Source: an uncultured Thermomicrobiales bacterium
Lineage (GTDB): Bacteria; Chloroflexota; Chloroflexia; Thermomicrobiales; UBA6265
DNA: 33,860 nt
Assembly: GCA_902806345.1 (NCBI GenBank)
Contig: CADCWF010000092.1
Span: 1-33,860, forward strand
Reading direction: 5' to 3'
In this document: piece after piece, positions 15,379 to 23,968 of the stretch
How the letters are laid out: each line of letters begins with the position of its first letter
Numbering within the stretch: the stretch's first letter is position 1
The notes under the pieces: generated by a model
What the model saw: only the letters and a program-made list of their open reading frames with translations
Databases searched by the model: none
Told to the model about the DNA's origin: nothing
Translations under genes and position numbers: made by a program

Positions 15379-16260
15379 CTACGATTCGCGCCTGTTGGTG
15401 TCCAATCCGCGCCGTTCGGCGCGCCAGCCGCTCGGGGCCAGAGCGGTGCGGCGGGCGAAGAGGTGGGAGACGTAGGCCGGGCTGGCGATGCCGACGGCGA
15501 AGGCGACCTCCGTCACCGAGCGGTCACTCTCGGTCAGCAGGAGCTTCGCCCGTTCGATCCTCGCCTCCTGCACGTAGGCAACGATGCTCATCCCGAAGGC
15601 TCGGCGGAAGACCCGCGACGCATGGGCCGGTCCGATGCCGGCGGCCGCGGCGATCTCGGCAAGGGTCACGGGCTCCGCCAACCGGCTCTCGACGACAGCG
15701 CGGATGTGCTCCGCCGAGGGAGTGGCGGCAGGGGGCCGCGCGGACCGTGGAACGGGGCATGCCCAGAGGAGTGCCCGGGCATAGCGCGCCTGCGCATCGG
15801 CGACGAGCGGATCGCTGACCGACCCCGACTTGGTCTCGACGGCGAGGAGACGGGCCAAGGCGTCGATCCGGGGATCGATCGGTCGGAACGGTTTCCCCAT
15901 GGACTCGGGCTTGGGACCGGGCGCGAGGTCGACGACCAGGAAGCGGTTCGGCGTCGGCGCCCGGAACACATCATTGACGCCCGGCGCCACGACGGCGAAC
16001 GTTCCACCCTCGGCCGCGCCCCGGATGTCGCCAACCACCATCTCCAACCTGCCTCGCTTCGGCGGCACGACCTGGAGAAAGGGGTGACACTCTCGCTCCT
16101 CATCCCGCCCGTAGCTGCGCTCGACGACGGCGATCGGCGGCACGGCGCTCACGTTTCGCGATTCCGGAGGGACGCCCCTTTGCGTTCCGAACTCCTCCTC
16201 TTCGGTCTCGAGAGGCGACGGAGCTGGGGAGGTCGGGAGCCTCGACGCAGACAGCGTCAC
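15379..16260 (-). CDS. AraC-family transcriptional regulator
   Basis: The 293-residue protein has a cupin-like sensor half (about residues 40-130, with HPFLQVVPPKRGRLEMVVGD) and a C-terminal AraC double helix-turn-helix (about 185-285: LAEIAAAAGIGPAHASRVFRR and SVTEVAFAVGIASPAYVSHLF). The effector is unknown. The start is GTG at 16260, only 7 nt after the stop of the aminotransferase gene, so the pair is co-transcribed; an internal start cannot be excluded because the first 35 residues are low in complexity. It may control the aminotransferase or the HAD gene beside it. Confidence 0.87.
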   Translation of the reverse strand: MTLSASRLPTSPAPSPLETEEEEFGTQRGVPPESRNVSAVPPIAVVERSYGRDEERECHPFLQVVPPKRGRLEMVVGDIRGAAEGGTFAVVAPGVNDVFRAPTPNRFLVVDLAPGPKPESMGKPFRPIDPRIDALARLLAVETKSGSVSDPLVADAQARYARALLWACPVPRSARPPAATPSAEHIRAVVESRLAEPVTLAEIAAAAGIGPAHASRVFRRAFGMSIVAYVQEARIERAKLLLTESDRSVTEVAFAVGIASPAYVSHLFARRTALAPSGWRAERRGLDTNRRES

Positions 16261-16267
16261 GAGGACC

Positions 16268-17431
16268 CTAGCCGAGGCTCCGCACGCACGCCTCGAGCCG
16301 TTCGAGCGCCGTCCTCAGGTTCTCCTCCGAGTTGGCGTAGGAGAGGCGCAGGTAGCCTTCGCCGTGGGCGCCGAATGAGGTGCCGGCCAGCGCCGCGACG
16401 CCGAACTCGTCCAGCAACCGGTCGGCGAACGCCTTCGACGAGAGCCCCGTGCGGGAGATGTTCGGGAAGGCGTAGAACGCCCCCTTCGGCTCCACGCAGG
16501 AGACGGCGGGGATCGCGTTCAACCCCTCGACCACGAGCGAGCGGCGGCGGCGGAACGCCTCGACCATCGCCCGCACCTCGTCCTGCGGCCCGGTCAGCGC
16601 CTCCAGTCCGGCCCGCTGGACGGCGGATGCGGTGCAGGAGACCGAGTTGACCATCAGCTTGGCGACGTGGCCGACGAGCTCACCCGGCATCAGGCCGTAG
16701 CCGAGTCGCCAGCCGGTCATCGCGTAGGTCTTCGAGAAGCCGTCGAGGATGACCGTCCGCTCCTGCATGCCGGGGAAGGCGGCGACGGAGTGGTGCTCGC
16801 CCTCGTAGAGGATCTCGGCGTAGATCTCGTCGGAGAGGACGACCAGGTCGTGCTCGACGGCAAGGCGGGCGATCGCCTCGAGGTCGGATCGCTCGAGAAC
16901 GCCGCCGGTCGGGTTGGCCGGGGAGTTAACGATCAGGAGCCGGGTCCGCGGCGTGATCAGCCGCGCCAGTTCCTCGACGTCCAAGCGGAACCCGTGCTCC
17001 TCCCGCAGTGGCAGCGGCACCGCGGTCGCGCCGGAGAAATCGATCATGCTCTTGTAGATCGGGAAGCCGGGGTCGGGGTAGATCGCCTCGTCCCCCTCCT
17101 GCAGGAGCGCCAGCAGGACGAAGAACATGACCGGCTTGCCTCCCGGAGTGACGACTACCTGGTCGGGGGTGTAGGCGGTGCCGCGCCGGTTGATGTACTC
17201 GGCGATGGCATCACGCAGGTCGGGCTGACCCGGGGCCGGGCCGTAGTGGGTCCAGCCGCCCTGCAGGGCGTCGCAGCCGGCCTCGACCACGTTGGCCGGG
17301 GTGTCGAAGTCGGGTTCGCCGATTTCGAGGTGGATCACGTCGACGCCCGTTGCTTCGAGCGCCTTCGCCCGGACGAGCACCTCGAAGGCGGTCTCCGTCC
17401 CGAGCCGGTTCATGCGGTCGGCGAGCCTCAT
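16268..17431 (-). CDS. Class I/II pyridoxal-phosphate aminotransferase
   Basis: The 387-residue fold-type I aminotransferase shows the substrate-binding EIGEPDFDTP block, the PLP-contact block NSPANPTGGV, the SDEIYAEILYEG strand, and the Schiff-base lysine in GFSKTYAMTGWRLGY near residue 230. Members transfer amino groups among aspartate, alanine, aromatic and other 2-oxoacids; the substrate cannot be named. The ATG at 17431 follows AGGAGA. The frame is open upstream to 17497 without family-like sequence. The AraC gene follows after 7 nt. Confidence 0.93.
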   Translation of the reverse strand: MRLADRMNRLGTETAFEVLVRAKALEATGVDVIHLEIGEPDFDTPANVVEAGCDALQGGWTHYGPAPGQPDLRDAIAEYINRRGTAYTPDQVVVTPGGKPVMFFVLLALLQEGDEAIYPDPGFPIYKSMIDFSGATAVPLPLREEHGFRLDVEELARLITPRTRLLIVNSPANPTGGVLERSDLEAIARLAVEHDLVVLSDEIYAEILYEGEHHSVAAFPGMQERTVILDGFSKTYAMTGWRLGYGLMPGELVGHVAKLMVNSVSCTASAVQRAGLEALTGPQDEVRAMVEAFRRRRSLVVEGLNAIPAVSCVEPKGAFYAFPNISRTGLSSKAFADRLLDEFGVAALAGTSFGAHGEGYLRLSYANSEENLRTALERLEACVRSLG

Positions 17432-17530
17432 TGCCGGGGTCTCCTGGGCGAGATTGCGCCGACCCGCGATCCACGCGGACCCGTTCGGGCCGGGCAATCG
17501 GTCGCAGTCCCTCGCTCCCGCGCATCGGAT

Positions 17531-17550
17531 GAGGGGGTAGGGGGTGAGGG
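17531..17550 (+). repeat. G-rich dispersed repeat core, copy 1
   Basis: The sequence is a run of GAGGGGGTAGGGGGTGAGGG type. The same core (GGGT, then TGGGGG, then GAGG) appears at 25603-25618 in the other orientation and at 28384-28406, always between genes. This copy lacks a visible hairpin partner. Confidence 0.5.
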
Positions 17551-17689
17551 CTTCGGCCGGTCGGGTACCGACCGCCGTCTACCCCGCGGCAGAGACGCAA
17601 GCATACCGGAGCGTGTCCCCACGCCGGACCCGGTACGCCGAATTGCCGCCGAGCCTGGCCGGTCGAGCCGCCGTGAGTCGCGATCGCCC

Positions 17690-17718
17690 TTGACCGGTTG
17701 TCTGAGCGGTCGCAGAAT
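17690..17718 (+). promoter_or_regulatory. Promoter of the CUT2 sugar transporter operon
   Basis: The -35 box is TTGACC (17690-17695), 5 of 6 to consensus; the spacer is exactly 17 nt; the -10 box is CAGAAT (17713-17718), 4 of 6. It would give a leader of about 105 nt before the binding-protein ATG at 17830. Confidence 0.6.
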
Positions 17719-17829
17719 CGGCCCGACCCGACGAAGATGTCCGGTCCGTGGCGTCCGGCCCACCGCCGTGCCGGTCGCCGCGGTAAGCCGCGGCACGATC
17801 GCCGCCCCGCTCGCCGAGGAGGAGAACCG

Positions 17830-18852
17830 ATGATCCACCGTCCGCTGACCCGCCGCCGCGCCGCCGCGTTGTTCGGCACCGCCTCGCTCGGGCTGATGCT
17901 CGGCGCCCCGGCGCTAGCCCAGGACGCGACGCCGGGAGCCTCGCCCGCCGCCGGCGGCGACCCGATGACGATGTACGGCCCAGTCCAGGGCAACGAGGCG
18001 TACCGCCTCGCCTTCATGCAGGTCTTCCCCGACAACCCCTTCTGGCAGGCGCTGCGGGAGGGGGTCGAGGCGCGGGCGGCGGAAAACGGCGTCACGGTCG
18101 ACGTGATTTCGCTGCCCACCAACGCCGGCGTCAGCGACCAGGTCGCCCAGATGGAGGACGCCGTCACCCAGGGCTACGACGGGATCATCCTCGGCACCAT
18201 CGACGCCGCCGGGATCGTCCCCGGCATCGAGGCCGCCAACGCGGCCGGGATCCCCGTCCTCGCGGTCGACACCGCGCCGGCCGGAGGGGAGCTGGTCAGC
18301 CTGGTCCAGACCGACAACATCGCCGCCTCGCGCCTGGCCGGGGAGTTCATCGTCGAGCAGCTCGGCAGCCAGGGCAAGGTGCTGAACCTCCAGGGCGACC
18401 TGGCCAACCAGACCGGCCAAGCCCGGAACGATGGCTTCCACGAGGCGGTCGATGCGGCGGCCGGTATCCAGGTCATCGACCAGAGCGCCCACTGGCGGCA
18501 GGAGGAGGGCCTCTCGATCACCGAGAACATCCTGACATCCGACCCCGATCTGGCGGCCATTTTCGCGGCGAACGACCCGCCGGCGCTCGGCGCCCTCCAG
18601 GCGCTGAAGTCGGCGGGTCGCGACGACGTGTTGATCGTCGGCTTCGATGCCATCCCGGACGCCGTCGAGGCGGTCAAGAACGGCGAGATCACGGCGACCA
18701 TCGCCCAGTTCCCGCGGGTGATGGGCACGGTCGGGGTCGACCTCCTGGTGCGCCACCTGAACGGCGAGGAGGTTCCCGCGTTGGTCGACTCCGGCGCGAT
18801 GCTGGTCACCCAGGAGAACGCCGAGCAGTTCCAGCAGGAGCAGGGCGGGTAG
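17830..18852 (+). CDS. Sugar ABC transporter, substrate-binding protein (CUT2, RbsB-like)
   Basis: The 340-residue periplasmic-type binding protein starts with [19 protein letters not shown] and an ALA-Q cleavage region, so export may use the Tat route. A linker rich in Ala, Pro and Ser follows. The mature part is a two-lobe sugar-binding fold of the ribose/xylose type: [15 protein letters not shown], the [20 protein letters not shown] block, PVLAVDTAP, and the second-lobe [17 protein letters not shown] and [13 protein letters not shown]. The ATG at 17830 follows GGAGGAG. The ATPase, permease and RbsD genes follow, so a pentose such as ribose is the likely ligand, though this is inference. 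A strong hairpin after the stop may raise expression of this gene over the rest. Confidence 0.92.
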   Translation: MIHRPLTRRRAAALFGTASLGLMLGAPALAQDATPGASPAAGGDPMTMYGPVQGNEAYRLAFMQVFPDNPFWQALREGVEARAAENGVTVDVISLPTNAGVSDQVAQMEDAVTQGYDGIILGTIDAAGIVPGIEAANAAGIPVLAVDTAPAGGELVSLVQTDNIAASRLAGEFIVEQLGSQGKVLNLQGDLANQTGQARNDGFHEAVDAAAGIQVIDQSAHWRQEEGLSITENILTSDPDLAAIFAANDPPALGALQALKSAGRDDVLIVGFDAIPDAVEAVKNGEITATIAQFPRVMGTVGVDLLVRHLNGEEVPALVDSGAMLVTQENAEQFQQEQGG

Positions 18853-18869
18853 GGGCACAACCGGGCGTT

Positions 18870-18909
18870 GGGGACGGCAGGGCGGGAGGCTCCCCGGCTT
18901 GTCGTCCCC
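18870..18909 (+). terminator. Intercistronic stem-loop after the binding-protein gene
   Basis: GGGGACG (18870-18876) pairs with CGTCCCC (18903-18909). The stem continues through G-U and Watson-Crick pairs at 18877-18881 with 18898-18902 and closes with GGG/CCC pairs near 18884-18895. There is no T-run. Hairpins at this place, between the binding-protein and ATPase genes, are common in sugar ABC operons and give partial termination or protect the upstream message. Confidence 0.6.
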
Positions 18910-19028
18910 GGTCCGATCATTCCTGGCCAGGCGGGACCTCCCTACGACTAAATCCGGCCCGTTTGCCTGCGAGGGGCTGGTACGATAGCGCCCAGCCGTC
19001 GCCCCGTTGTCGCCGGAGATCGACGCCG

Positions 19029-20609
19029 TTGTCCTCCAGCACGCTGGCCGCCCCGAGCGCGGCCGAACCCGAGCCCGCGGCGACGGGCACCCCCGTCCTC
19101 GAGTTGCGGGGCATCTCGAAGCGCTTCCCCGGCGTCGTCGCCCTCGACGACGTCGGATTCGATCTGCGCGCCGGCGAGGTCCACGTCCTGGTCGGCGAAA
19201 ACGGCGCCGGCAAGTCGACGCTGGTGAAGATCCTCTCCGGCATCTACCAGCCGGACGCCGGCGAGATCCTCCTCGACGGCCGACCGGTCGTCCTGCGGGA
19301 CCCGCACGCCGCCCAGAAGCTCGGCATCGCCACCGTCCACCAGGAGCTGAACCTGGTGCCGCACCTCGATGTCGCCCGCAACATCTGCCTCGGACGGGAG
19401 CCGACCCGCGGCCCCGGCGGGCTGATCGACTGGCCGGGGGTCTACGGGATCGCCCGCGCGCGGCTCGCCGCGCTCGGGCTCGGGCTCGACCCGCGGCGGA
19501 CCGTCTCGACCCTCGGGGTCGCGCTCCAGCAGATGGTCGAGATCGCCAAGGCACTGGCGGCCGAGGCCCGGGTGCTGATCCTGGACGAGCCGACCGCCGC
19601 ACTCACCGCCGAGGAGTCGGAGCAGCTCTTCGCCATTGTCGATACGCTCCGGGCAAAGGGGACGGCGATCGTCCTCATCTCCCACCACCTCGAAGACGCG
19701 ACCCGCGCCGGCGACCGGGCGACGGTGCTGCGCGACGGTCGCCGCGTGGCCACCCGGCCCATGGCCGACCTACCCATCCCGGAGATGATCCGGCTGATGG
19801 TCGGCCGGGAGCTGACCCAGCAGTTTCCGAAGGCAGACATTGCTCCGGGTCCGGTCGCCATCAAGGTCGAAGGGTTGTCGCGGGCCGGTGTCCTCGACGG
19901 CGTCTCGTTCGAGGTTCGGCGGGGCGAGGTCCTCGGGCTGGCCGGGCTTGTTGGGGCGGGGCGCTCGGAGACGGCGCGGGCCATCTTCGGGATCGACCCG
20001 GTCGACGCCGGGCGGATCGAAATCGACGGCCAGCCGGTCCGGATCGACCACCCGCGGCAGGCGATCCGGCAGGGAGTGGCGCTGCTGCCGGAGGACCGCA
20101 AGCAGCAAGGGCTGGTCCTGCTGCTCTCGGTCGCCGACAACATCGCCCTTGCGGCGCCCGAAAAACTCGGGGCGCCGGCCGGGCTCGTGCCGCCGTCAGC
20201 CCGGTTCGCAGCCGCCCGCCGGTTCGTCGACGCGCTGCGGATCAAGACGCCGGGGCCGAGGCAGCGGGCAATGAACCTCTCCGGAGGCAACCAGCAGAAG
20301 ATCGTGCTTGCCAAGTGGCTGCTGACCGAGGCCGACATCTTCATCTTCGACGAGCCGACCCGCGGCATCGACGTCGGCGCCAAGGTCGAGGTCTACAAGC
20401 TGATGAACGGTCTGCTCGAGCGCGGCGCGGCGATCGTGATGATCTCGTCGGAGCTGCCGGAGGTGCTCGGCATGAGCGATCGCATCCTGGTCCTCCGTGA
20501 CGGACGCGTGGTCGCCGAGTTCGACCGCGCCGCGGCGACCCAGGAGGCGATCATGGCCTATGCGGCAGGCGGCACCGAGCTGGAGCCGGACACCGAGGCG
20601 GTGGCATGA
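19029..20609 (+). CDS. Sugar ABC transporter, duplicated ATP-binding protein (CUT2, RbsA-like)
   Basis: The cytoplasmic ATPase has two nucleotide-binding halves, as in RbsA/XylG. The first half has Walker [10 protein letters not shown], a diverged signature [17 protein letters not shown] and Walker [12 protein letters not shown]. The second half has a degenerate Walker A (LVGAGRSET, typical of the family), signature LSGGNQQK and Walker [15 protein letters not shown]. From the chosen TTG start at 19029 the protein has 526 residues, slightly longer than usual because of an Ala/Pro-rich N-terminus; GGAG lies about 10 nt upstream. Another TTG at 18963 is possible. It overlaps the permease gene by 4 nt (ATGA). 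A separate promoter was not identified. Confidence 0.92.
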   Translation: MSSSTLAAPSAAEPEPAATGTPVLELRGISKRFPGVVALDDVGFDLRAGEVHVLVGENGAGKSTLVKILSGIYQPDAGEILLDGRPVVLRDPHAAQKLGIATVHQELNLVPHLDVARNICLGREPTRGPGGLIDWPGVYGIARARLAALGLGLDPRRTVSTLGVALQQMVEIAKALAAEARVLILDEPTAALTAEESEQLFAIVDTLRAKGTAIVLISHHLEDATRAGDRATVLRDGRRVATRPMADLPIPEMIRLMVGRELTQQFPKADIAPGPVAIKVEGLSRAGVLDGVSFEVRRGEVLGLAGLVGAGRSETARAIFGIDPVDAGRIEIDGQPVRIDHPRQAIRQGVALLPEDRKQQGLVLLLSVADNIALAAPEKLGAPAGLVPPSARFAAARRFVDALRIKTPGPRQRAMNLSGGNQQKIVLAKWLLTEADIFIFDEPTRGIDVGAKVEVYKLMNGLLERGAAIVMISSELPEVLGMSDRILVLRDGRVVAEFDRAAATQEAIMAYAAGGTELEPDTEAVA

Positions 20610-21604
20610 GCGCCGGGGGTGCGATTGCTGGCGAGGCGCGCTCGGTCTCCGGGCGACGGCTGTCGCTGGGCACGGTCTGGCAGACGTTCGGGCCGCTGCT
20701 GAGCCTGATCTTGCTCAGCCTCGTCCTATGGGCGTTGGAGCCGGTATTCATGTCCGGCAACAACTGGCTCAACATTGCCCGCCAGGCGTCGCTGGTCGCG
20801 ATCCTCGGGACGGGGATGACCTTCGTCATCCTGACCGGCGGCGTCGACCTCTCGGTCGGCTCGATCGTCGCCCTCAGCTCCGTCGTCGGCGGCATCCTGA
20901 TGACCGAGCGCGGCTGGTCGATGTGGCCGGCGGTTCTGGTGATGGTGCTGGCCGGGGCGGCCTGCGGTCTGGTCAACGGGCTGATCGTCACCCTCGGCGA
21001 CATCCCGCCCTTCATCGTCACCCTCGGCACGATGCAGATCTTCCGGGGGGCGGCACTCCAGCTCACCGACGGCAAGCCGATCTTCGACCTGACCGCCGTC
21101 CAGCCCCAGTTCGACCTCTGGGGCACCCGAGAGCTGTTCGGGGTGCCGTCGCCGGTGATCATCACCGGCATCGTCTTCCTGGTGGCCTTCCTGGTCCTTC
21201 GCTACACCAAACTCGGGCTCTACACCTACGCCATCGGCGGCAACGAGCAGGCGACCCGGTTCTCCGGCGTCCACATCGACCGCTACAAGCTGGCCGTCTA
21301 TTCCCTGATGGGGCTCGCCGCGGGGATCGCCGGAGTGATGTGGAGCTCGCGCCTCAACTCGACCCAGCCGACGGTCGCCGCCGGCGAGGAGCTGAACGCG
21401 ATCGCCGCTGTCGTCATCGGCGGCACCTCGCTCTTCGGCGGGGTCGGCACGGTCGTCGGCACCCTGATCGGTGCCGTCCTGATGGCGGTCATCCGGAACG
21501 GGCTGAACCTGCTCCACATCTCCGCCTTCTTCCAGCAGATCGTGATCGGCGCGGTCATCATCCTGGCCGTGTTGATCGACCGCCTCCGCCAGCGGGGGTC
21601 GTAA
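20606..21604 (+). CDS. Sugar ABC transporter, permease (CUT2, RbsC-like)
   Basis: The 332-residue inner-membrane protein of the BPD_transp_2 family has about nine to ten hydrophobic segments. Family blocks are [60 protein letters not shown] and the C-terminal [21 protein letters not shown]. The start overlaps the ATPase stop by ATGA, giving translational coupling. The RbsD fusion gene starts 17 nt after its stop. Confidence 0.94.
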   Translation: MSAGGAIAGEARSVSGRRLSLGTVWQTFGPLLSLILLSLVLWALEPVFMSGNNWLNIARQASLVAILGTGMTFVILTGGVDLSVGSIVALSSVVGGILMTERGWSMWPAVLVMVLAGAACGLVNGLIVTLGDIPPFIVTLGTMQIFRGAALQLTDGKPIFDLTAVQPQFDLWGTRELFGVPSPVIITGIVFLVAFLVLRYTKLGLYTYAIGGNEQATRFSGVHIDRYKLAVYSLMGLAAGIAGVMWSSRLNSTQPTVAAGEELNAIAAVVIGGTSLFGGVGTVVGTLIGAVLMAVIRNGLNLLHISAFFQQIVIGAVIILAVLIDRLRQRGS

Positions 21605-21621
21605 GGAAAGGGGCGGCAACG

Positions 21622-22245
21622 GTGGCAGGCGAGCGGGAGCGTTGGGAGCACCTCGTCCTGCCGGCGGCGGAGCGCGCCCGGCTGAACGACCTCGGCGCGG
21701 AGGGGTGGGCGCTGGTCGCCGCCGGCGAGGATGGCGGCGGGTCGGTGCTCTATCTGCGGCGGCGTGCCCCGGATTTCCGCGAGCGTGTGACGCTGGAGCA
21801 GCGGGTTCGCGTCGTCCATGGCCGCAATTCGACCGACGGCGAACCGGACGCAGAGCCACCGGCCAGCAGCGCCATCCTCCACCCCGGCCTCGCCCACCTG
21901 CTCGCCAGCACCGGCCACACCGACTGGTTCACCGTCTGCGACCGCGGCTTCCCGGTGCCGGTCGGCCCGGAGCGGATCGACCTCGCGCTCGTCGACAACA
22001 TCCCGACCGTGCTCGACGTGCTCCGGGCCGTCCAGCCGGGGTGGACCATCGACCGCCTCCTGATCGCCGCGGAGATGGAAGCAGTCAGTCCAGGACGCGT
22101 CGAGGAGCTGCGGACCTTGCTCGGAGACATCCCGCTGGAGTCGGTTTCCCACGTGGAGCTGAAGCGGCTCGCCGCCGGGGCACGGGCGACGGTGCGGACA
22201 GGGGACACGGTGCCGTATGCGAACGTGATCGTTGTGGCGGGATGA
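21622..22245 (+). CDS. RbsD/FucU-type sugar mutarotase with N-terminal DUF4177-like domain
   Basis: The 207-residue protein joins two parts. Residues 1-50 (WEHLVLPAAERARLNDLG, then AEGWALVAAGEDG and YLRRR) resemble the short DUF4177 domain. Residues about 85-207 are an RbsD/FucU domain, which interconverts sugar anomers (ribopyranose and ribofuranose in RbsD). It carries HPGLAHLLASTGHTDWFTVCDRGFPVP with the catalytic His of GHTD, then IDLALVDNIPTVLDVL, and the C-terminal RTGDTVPYANVIVVAG. Ordinary RbsD has about 135 residues, so the extra domain is unusual. The start is GTG 21622 after AAGGAAAGGGG. The place directly after a CUT2 permease supports pentose uptake as its setting. Confidence 0.85.
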   Translation: MAGERERWEHLVLPAAERARLNDLGAEGWALVAAGEDGGGSVLYLRRRAPDFRERVTLEQRVRVVHGRNSTDGEPDAEPPASSAILHPGLAHLLASTGHTDWFTVCDRGFPVPVGPERIDLALVDNIPTVLDVLRAVQPGWTIDRLLIAAEMEAVSPGRVEELRTLLGDIPLESVSHVELKRLAAGARATVRTGDTVPYANVIVVAG

Positions 22246-22381
22246 TGGGCATGGTTGCTCTTGCTCTCCGTGGCGCCTTGCCTTCGAGCCGCCGTTCGTG
22301 GTTGCGGCAATCCTCCACGCCGTCCGTCGGGGGTTGCATCGGTTGTCGTCGGTGGCCCGGCGGGGCGGGCGAGGTGCCGTC

Positions 22382-22909
22382 ATGAACCGATACGACACGG
22401 CGTCGTGGCTCGACCCGCGGGTGGTTGTCGCTCGGTCAGCGATCGAGGGCCGGGGCCTGTTCGCCCGGGTCGCGATCGAAGCGGGCGACGTCGTCGCGCG
22501 GCTCGGCGGTGAGGTGCTGACCGACGAAGAGTTCCGCCGACGCAGGTTGGTCAAGTACAGCGCCCTCGCGATCGGGGAGCGTCTCAGCCTGCTTCTGGCC
22601 GACGACAGCCCGACCAACTTCGGCAACCACTCATGCGACGCGAACCTGTGGATGGCCGACGAGGTGACGTTGGTCGCGCGACGCCGGATCGAACCGGGCG
22701 AGGAGGTAACGGTCGATTACGCGACCCACACCGCCGGCCTCTCATGGTCGATGCCTTGCCGGTGCGGCGCCCGCGATTGCCGCGGCGTGATCACCAACGA
22801 GGATTGGCGGCGTCGGGACGTGCAAGAACGGTATGCCGCCCACTTCAGTCCATTCCTCAACCTCCGAATCGATCGTTCCCTGGCGACGGGAGCCGAAGCG
22901 TCGCCGTGA
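22382..22909 (+). CDS. SET-domain protein with post-SET cysteines
   Basis: The 175-residue protein is a compact SET domain. The N-terminal block is IEGRGLFARVAIEAGDVV, the cofactor motif is NHSCDANLW (82-90), the catalytic-tyrosine motif is EEVTVDYA (Tyr113), and the post-SET zinc cysteines lie in PCRCGARDCRG (C126, C128, C133). In eukaryotes such domains methylate lysines using S-adenosylmethionine; bacterial members exist, but their targets are mostly unknown. All key motifs look intact. The ATG at 22382 follows GCGAGG. It sits between the RbsD fusion and the RraA-like gene, 136 nt after the former and 40 nt before the latter, without an obvious functional link to sugars. Confidence 0.87.
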   Translation: MNRYDTASWLDPRVVVARSAIEGRGLFARVAIEAGDVVARLGGEVLTDEEFRRRRLVKYSALAIGERLSLLLADDSPTNFGNHSCDANLWMADEVTLVARRRIEPGEEVTVDYATHTAGLSWSMPCRCGARDCRGVITNEDWRRRDVQERYAAHFSPFLNLRIDRSLATGAEASP

Positions 22910-22949
22910 CGCGCAGCCGCGCGGCTCGCCGACGAGGGAGCCGCGAACC

Positions 22950-23636
22950 ATGGGGGAAGGGGCGACGTTGAAGGCCGAATCGGACGAGGCGCTCTTCGAT
23001 CGCATGGCGGACACGCTCTACGTGGCGGTCATCTCGGACATCCTCGACGGGCTCGGCTACCGCGACCAGGTGATGGAGGCGGGCGTCGTCCCCGTCCAGC
23101 CCGACCGGCGGCCCCTTGTCGGGCGGGCGGCAACCATGCTCGTCGTGCCGCAGGTCGAAGTCGTCGAGCAGCCGTACACCGCCCAGATCGCCGCCATCGA
23201 CGCGATCGCGGCGGGCGATGTGGTGGTGATCGGGGCCGGCGGGGCGCCGGGGGTCGCGGTCTGGGGCGAACTCTTCTCGAACGCGGCGTGGGCGCGGGGC
23301 GCCCGGGGCACGGTCACCGACGGTTTCCACCGCGACACGAGGATGCTGCTCGACCTCGGGTTCCCTGTGTTCTCCCGGGGTGCCCGCCCGGTCGACATCT
23401 CCGGCCGCGGCACTGTGGTCGCGGCAGGGCGTCCGGTCGAGGTGGCCGGGGTCACGGTGCGCGCCGGCGACATCGTTTTCGCCGAGATCGACGGCATCAT
23501 CGTCGTCCCCTCCGAGGTGGCGGCGGAGACCGTCGAGCGGGCTTTCGCCAAGGTGGCGACCGAGGACGACGCCCGCGCCGAGCTGCGGAAGGGCGCCTTG
23601 CTTGGCGAGGTGTGGGCGAAGTACCGAGTGCTCTGA
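22950..23636 (+). CDS. RraA-family protein (HMG aldolase / oxaloacetate decarboxylase-like)
   Basis: The 228-residue cytoplasmic protein is of the RraA/4-hydroxy-4-methyl-2-oxoglutarate aldolase family. Visible blocks are VISDILDGLGYRDQVME, GRAATM, the central GGAPGVAVWGELFSNAAWARGA with TVTDGFHRDT carrying the metal and oxoacid-binding Arg and Asp, and DIVFAEIDGIIVVP. These proteins cleave or decarboxylate small 2-oxoacids; a few bind RNase E instead. The ATG at 22950 follows GAGGGAG. GCGGCTC (22921-22927) can pair with GAGCCGC (22938-22944), which would cover that binding site. With the dehydratase gene downstream it may act in sugar-acid breakdown. Confidence 0.87.
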   Translation: MGEGATLKAESDEALFDRMADTLYVAVISDILDGLGYRDQVMEAGVVPVQPDRRPLVGRAATMLVVPQVEVVEQPYTAQIAAIDAIAAGDVVVIGAGGAPGVAVWGELFSNAAWARGARGTVTDGFHRDTRMLLDLGFPVFSRGARPVDISGRGTVVAAGRPVEVAGVTVRAGDIVFAEIDGIIVVPSEVAAETVERAFAKVATEDDARAELRKGALLGEVWAKYRVL

Positions 23637-23968
23637 ATCGGCCACTGGTCGAGCTAGAGATCCATTGCGGCGGGCGGACCTCATCTGGCCAGTGCGGAGG
23701 CGAGGGGTTCGGGGTGGGGCCGTCGCCAGGCTGTCGCCCCTGGCCTCCAGATTCCCGATGGGTCGACGTGCCGTCAGAGAAGTCGGTGCGACTCCAGGGG
23801 GGTTTTCGGCTTCCCGGTCGGGTATCATTCACGCTACAGCGACGGTTCCCACCGGCTTCGCGAGGTGCCCCGTCCCGGGCGGCCTGTCGTGGCGAAGCGG
23901 CTTCGGGAACGATGAACCCGCGGTCGGGCCCTTTCGGCCCCCGCGAACCCGCGCGGAGGAAGCCCGAG
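23637..23968. other. Intergenic leader of the UxaA-type gene
   Basis: The 332-nt gap between two same-strand genes has an AT-richer TATCAT (23823-23828) that could be a -10 box; its -35 is not convincing. From 23845 to 23945 the sequence can fold into two successive hairpin structures, listed separately, that end just before the ribosome binding site. An in-frame ATG at 23912 offers a longer start for the downstream gene, but it lacks a good binding site. Confidence 0.45.
23845..23910 (+). ncRNA. Nested stem structure in the uxaA leader, possible cis-regulatory RNA
   Basis: Three nested helices are visible. P1 pairs GTTCCC (23845-23850) with GGGAAC (23905-23910). P2 pairs CCG (23852-23854) with CGG (23898-23900) and, after a one-base bulge, CTTCGC (23856-23861) with GCGAAG (23892-23897). 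P3 pairs GCCCC (23867-23871) with GG and GGC (23878-23883) around a 6-nt loop. A second hairpin, GGGCC (23926-23930) with GGCCC (23936-23940), extended by CGCGG with CCGCG, lies between it and the GGAGGA at 23955. The match to any known riboswitch class was not recognised; chance folding in GC-rich DNA is the main alternative. Confidence 0.4.

Larger units (their letters stand above)
17432..17829. other. Divergent intergenic region, aminotransferase / sugar ABC transporter
   Basis: The 398-nt gap holds the aminotransferase ribosome binding site on the left and the plus-strand promoter at 17690-17718. A G-rich repeat core lies at 17531-17550. There is a 17-bp dyad, CGGTCGG (17558-17564) with CCGACCG (17568-17574), that could be an operator or hairpin. 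In the transcribed leader of the binding-protein gene, GCCGCGG (17777-17783) pairs with CCGCGGC (17788-17794) around TAAG. I see no clear promoter for the minus-strand gene. Confidence 0.5.
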
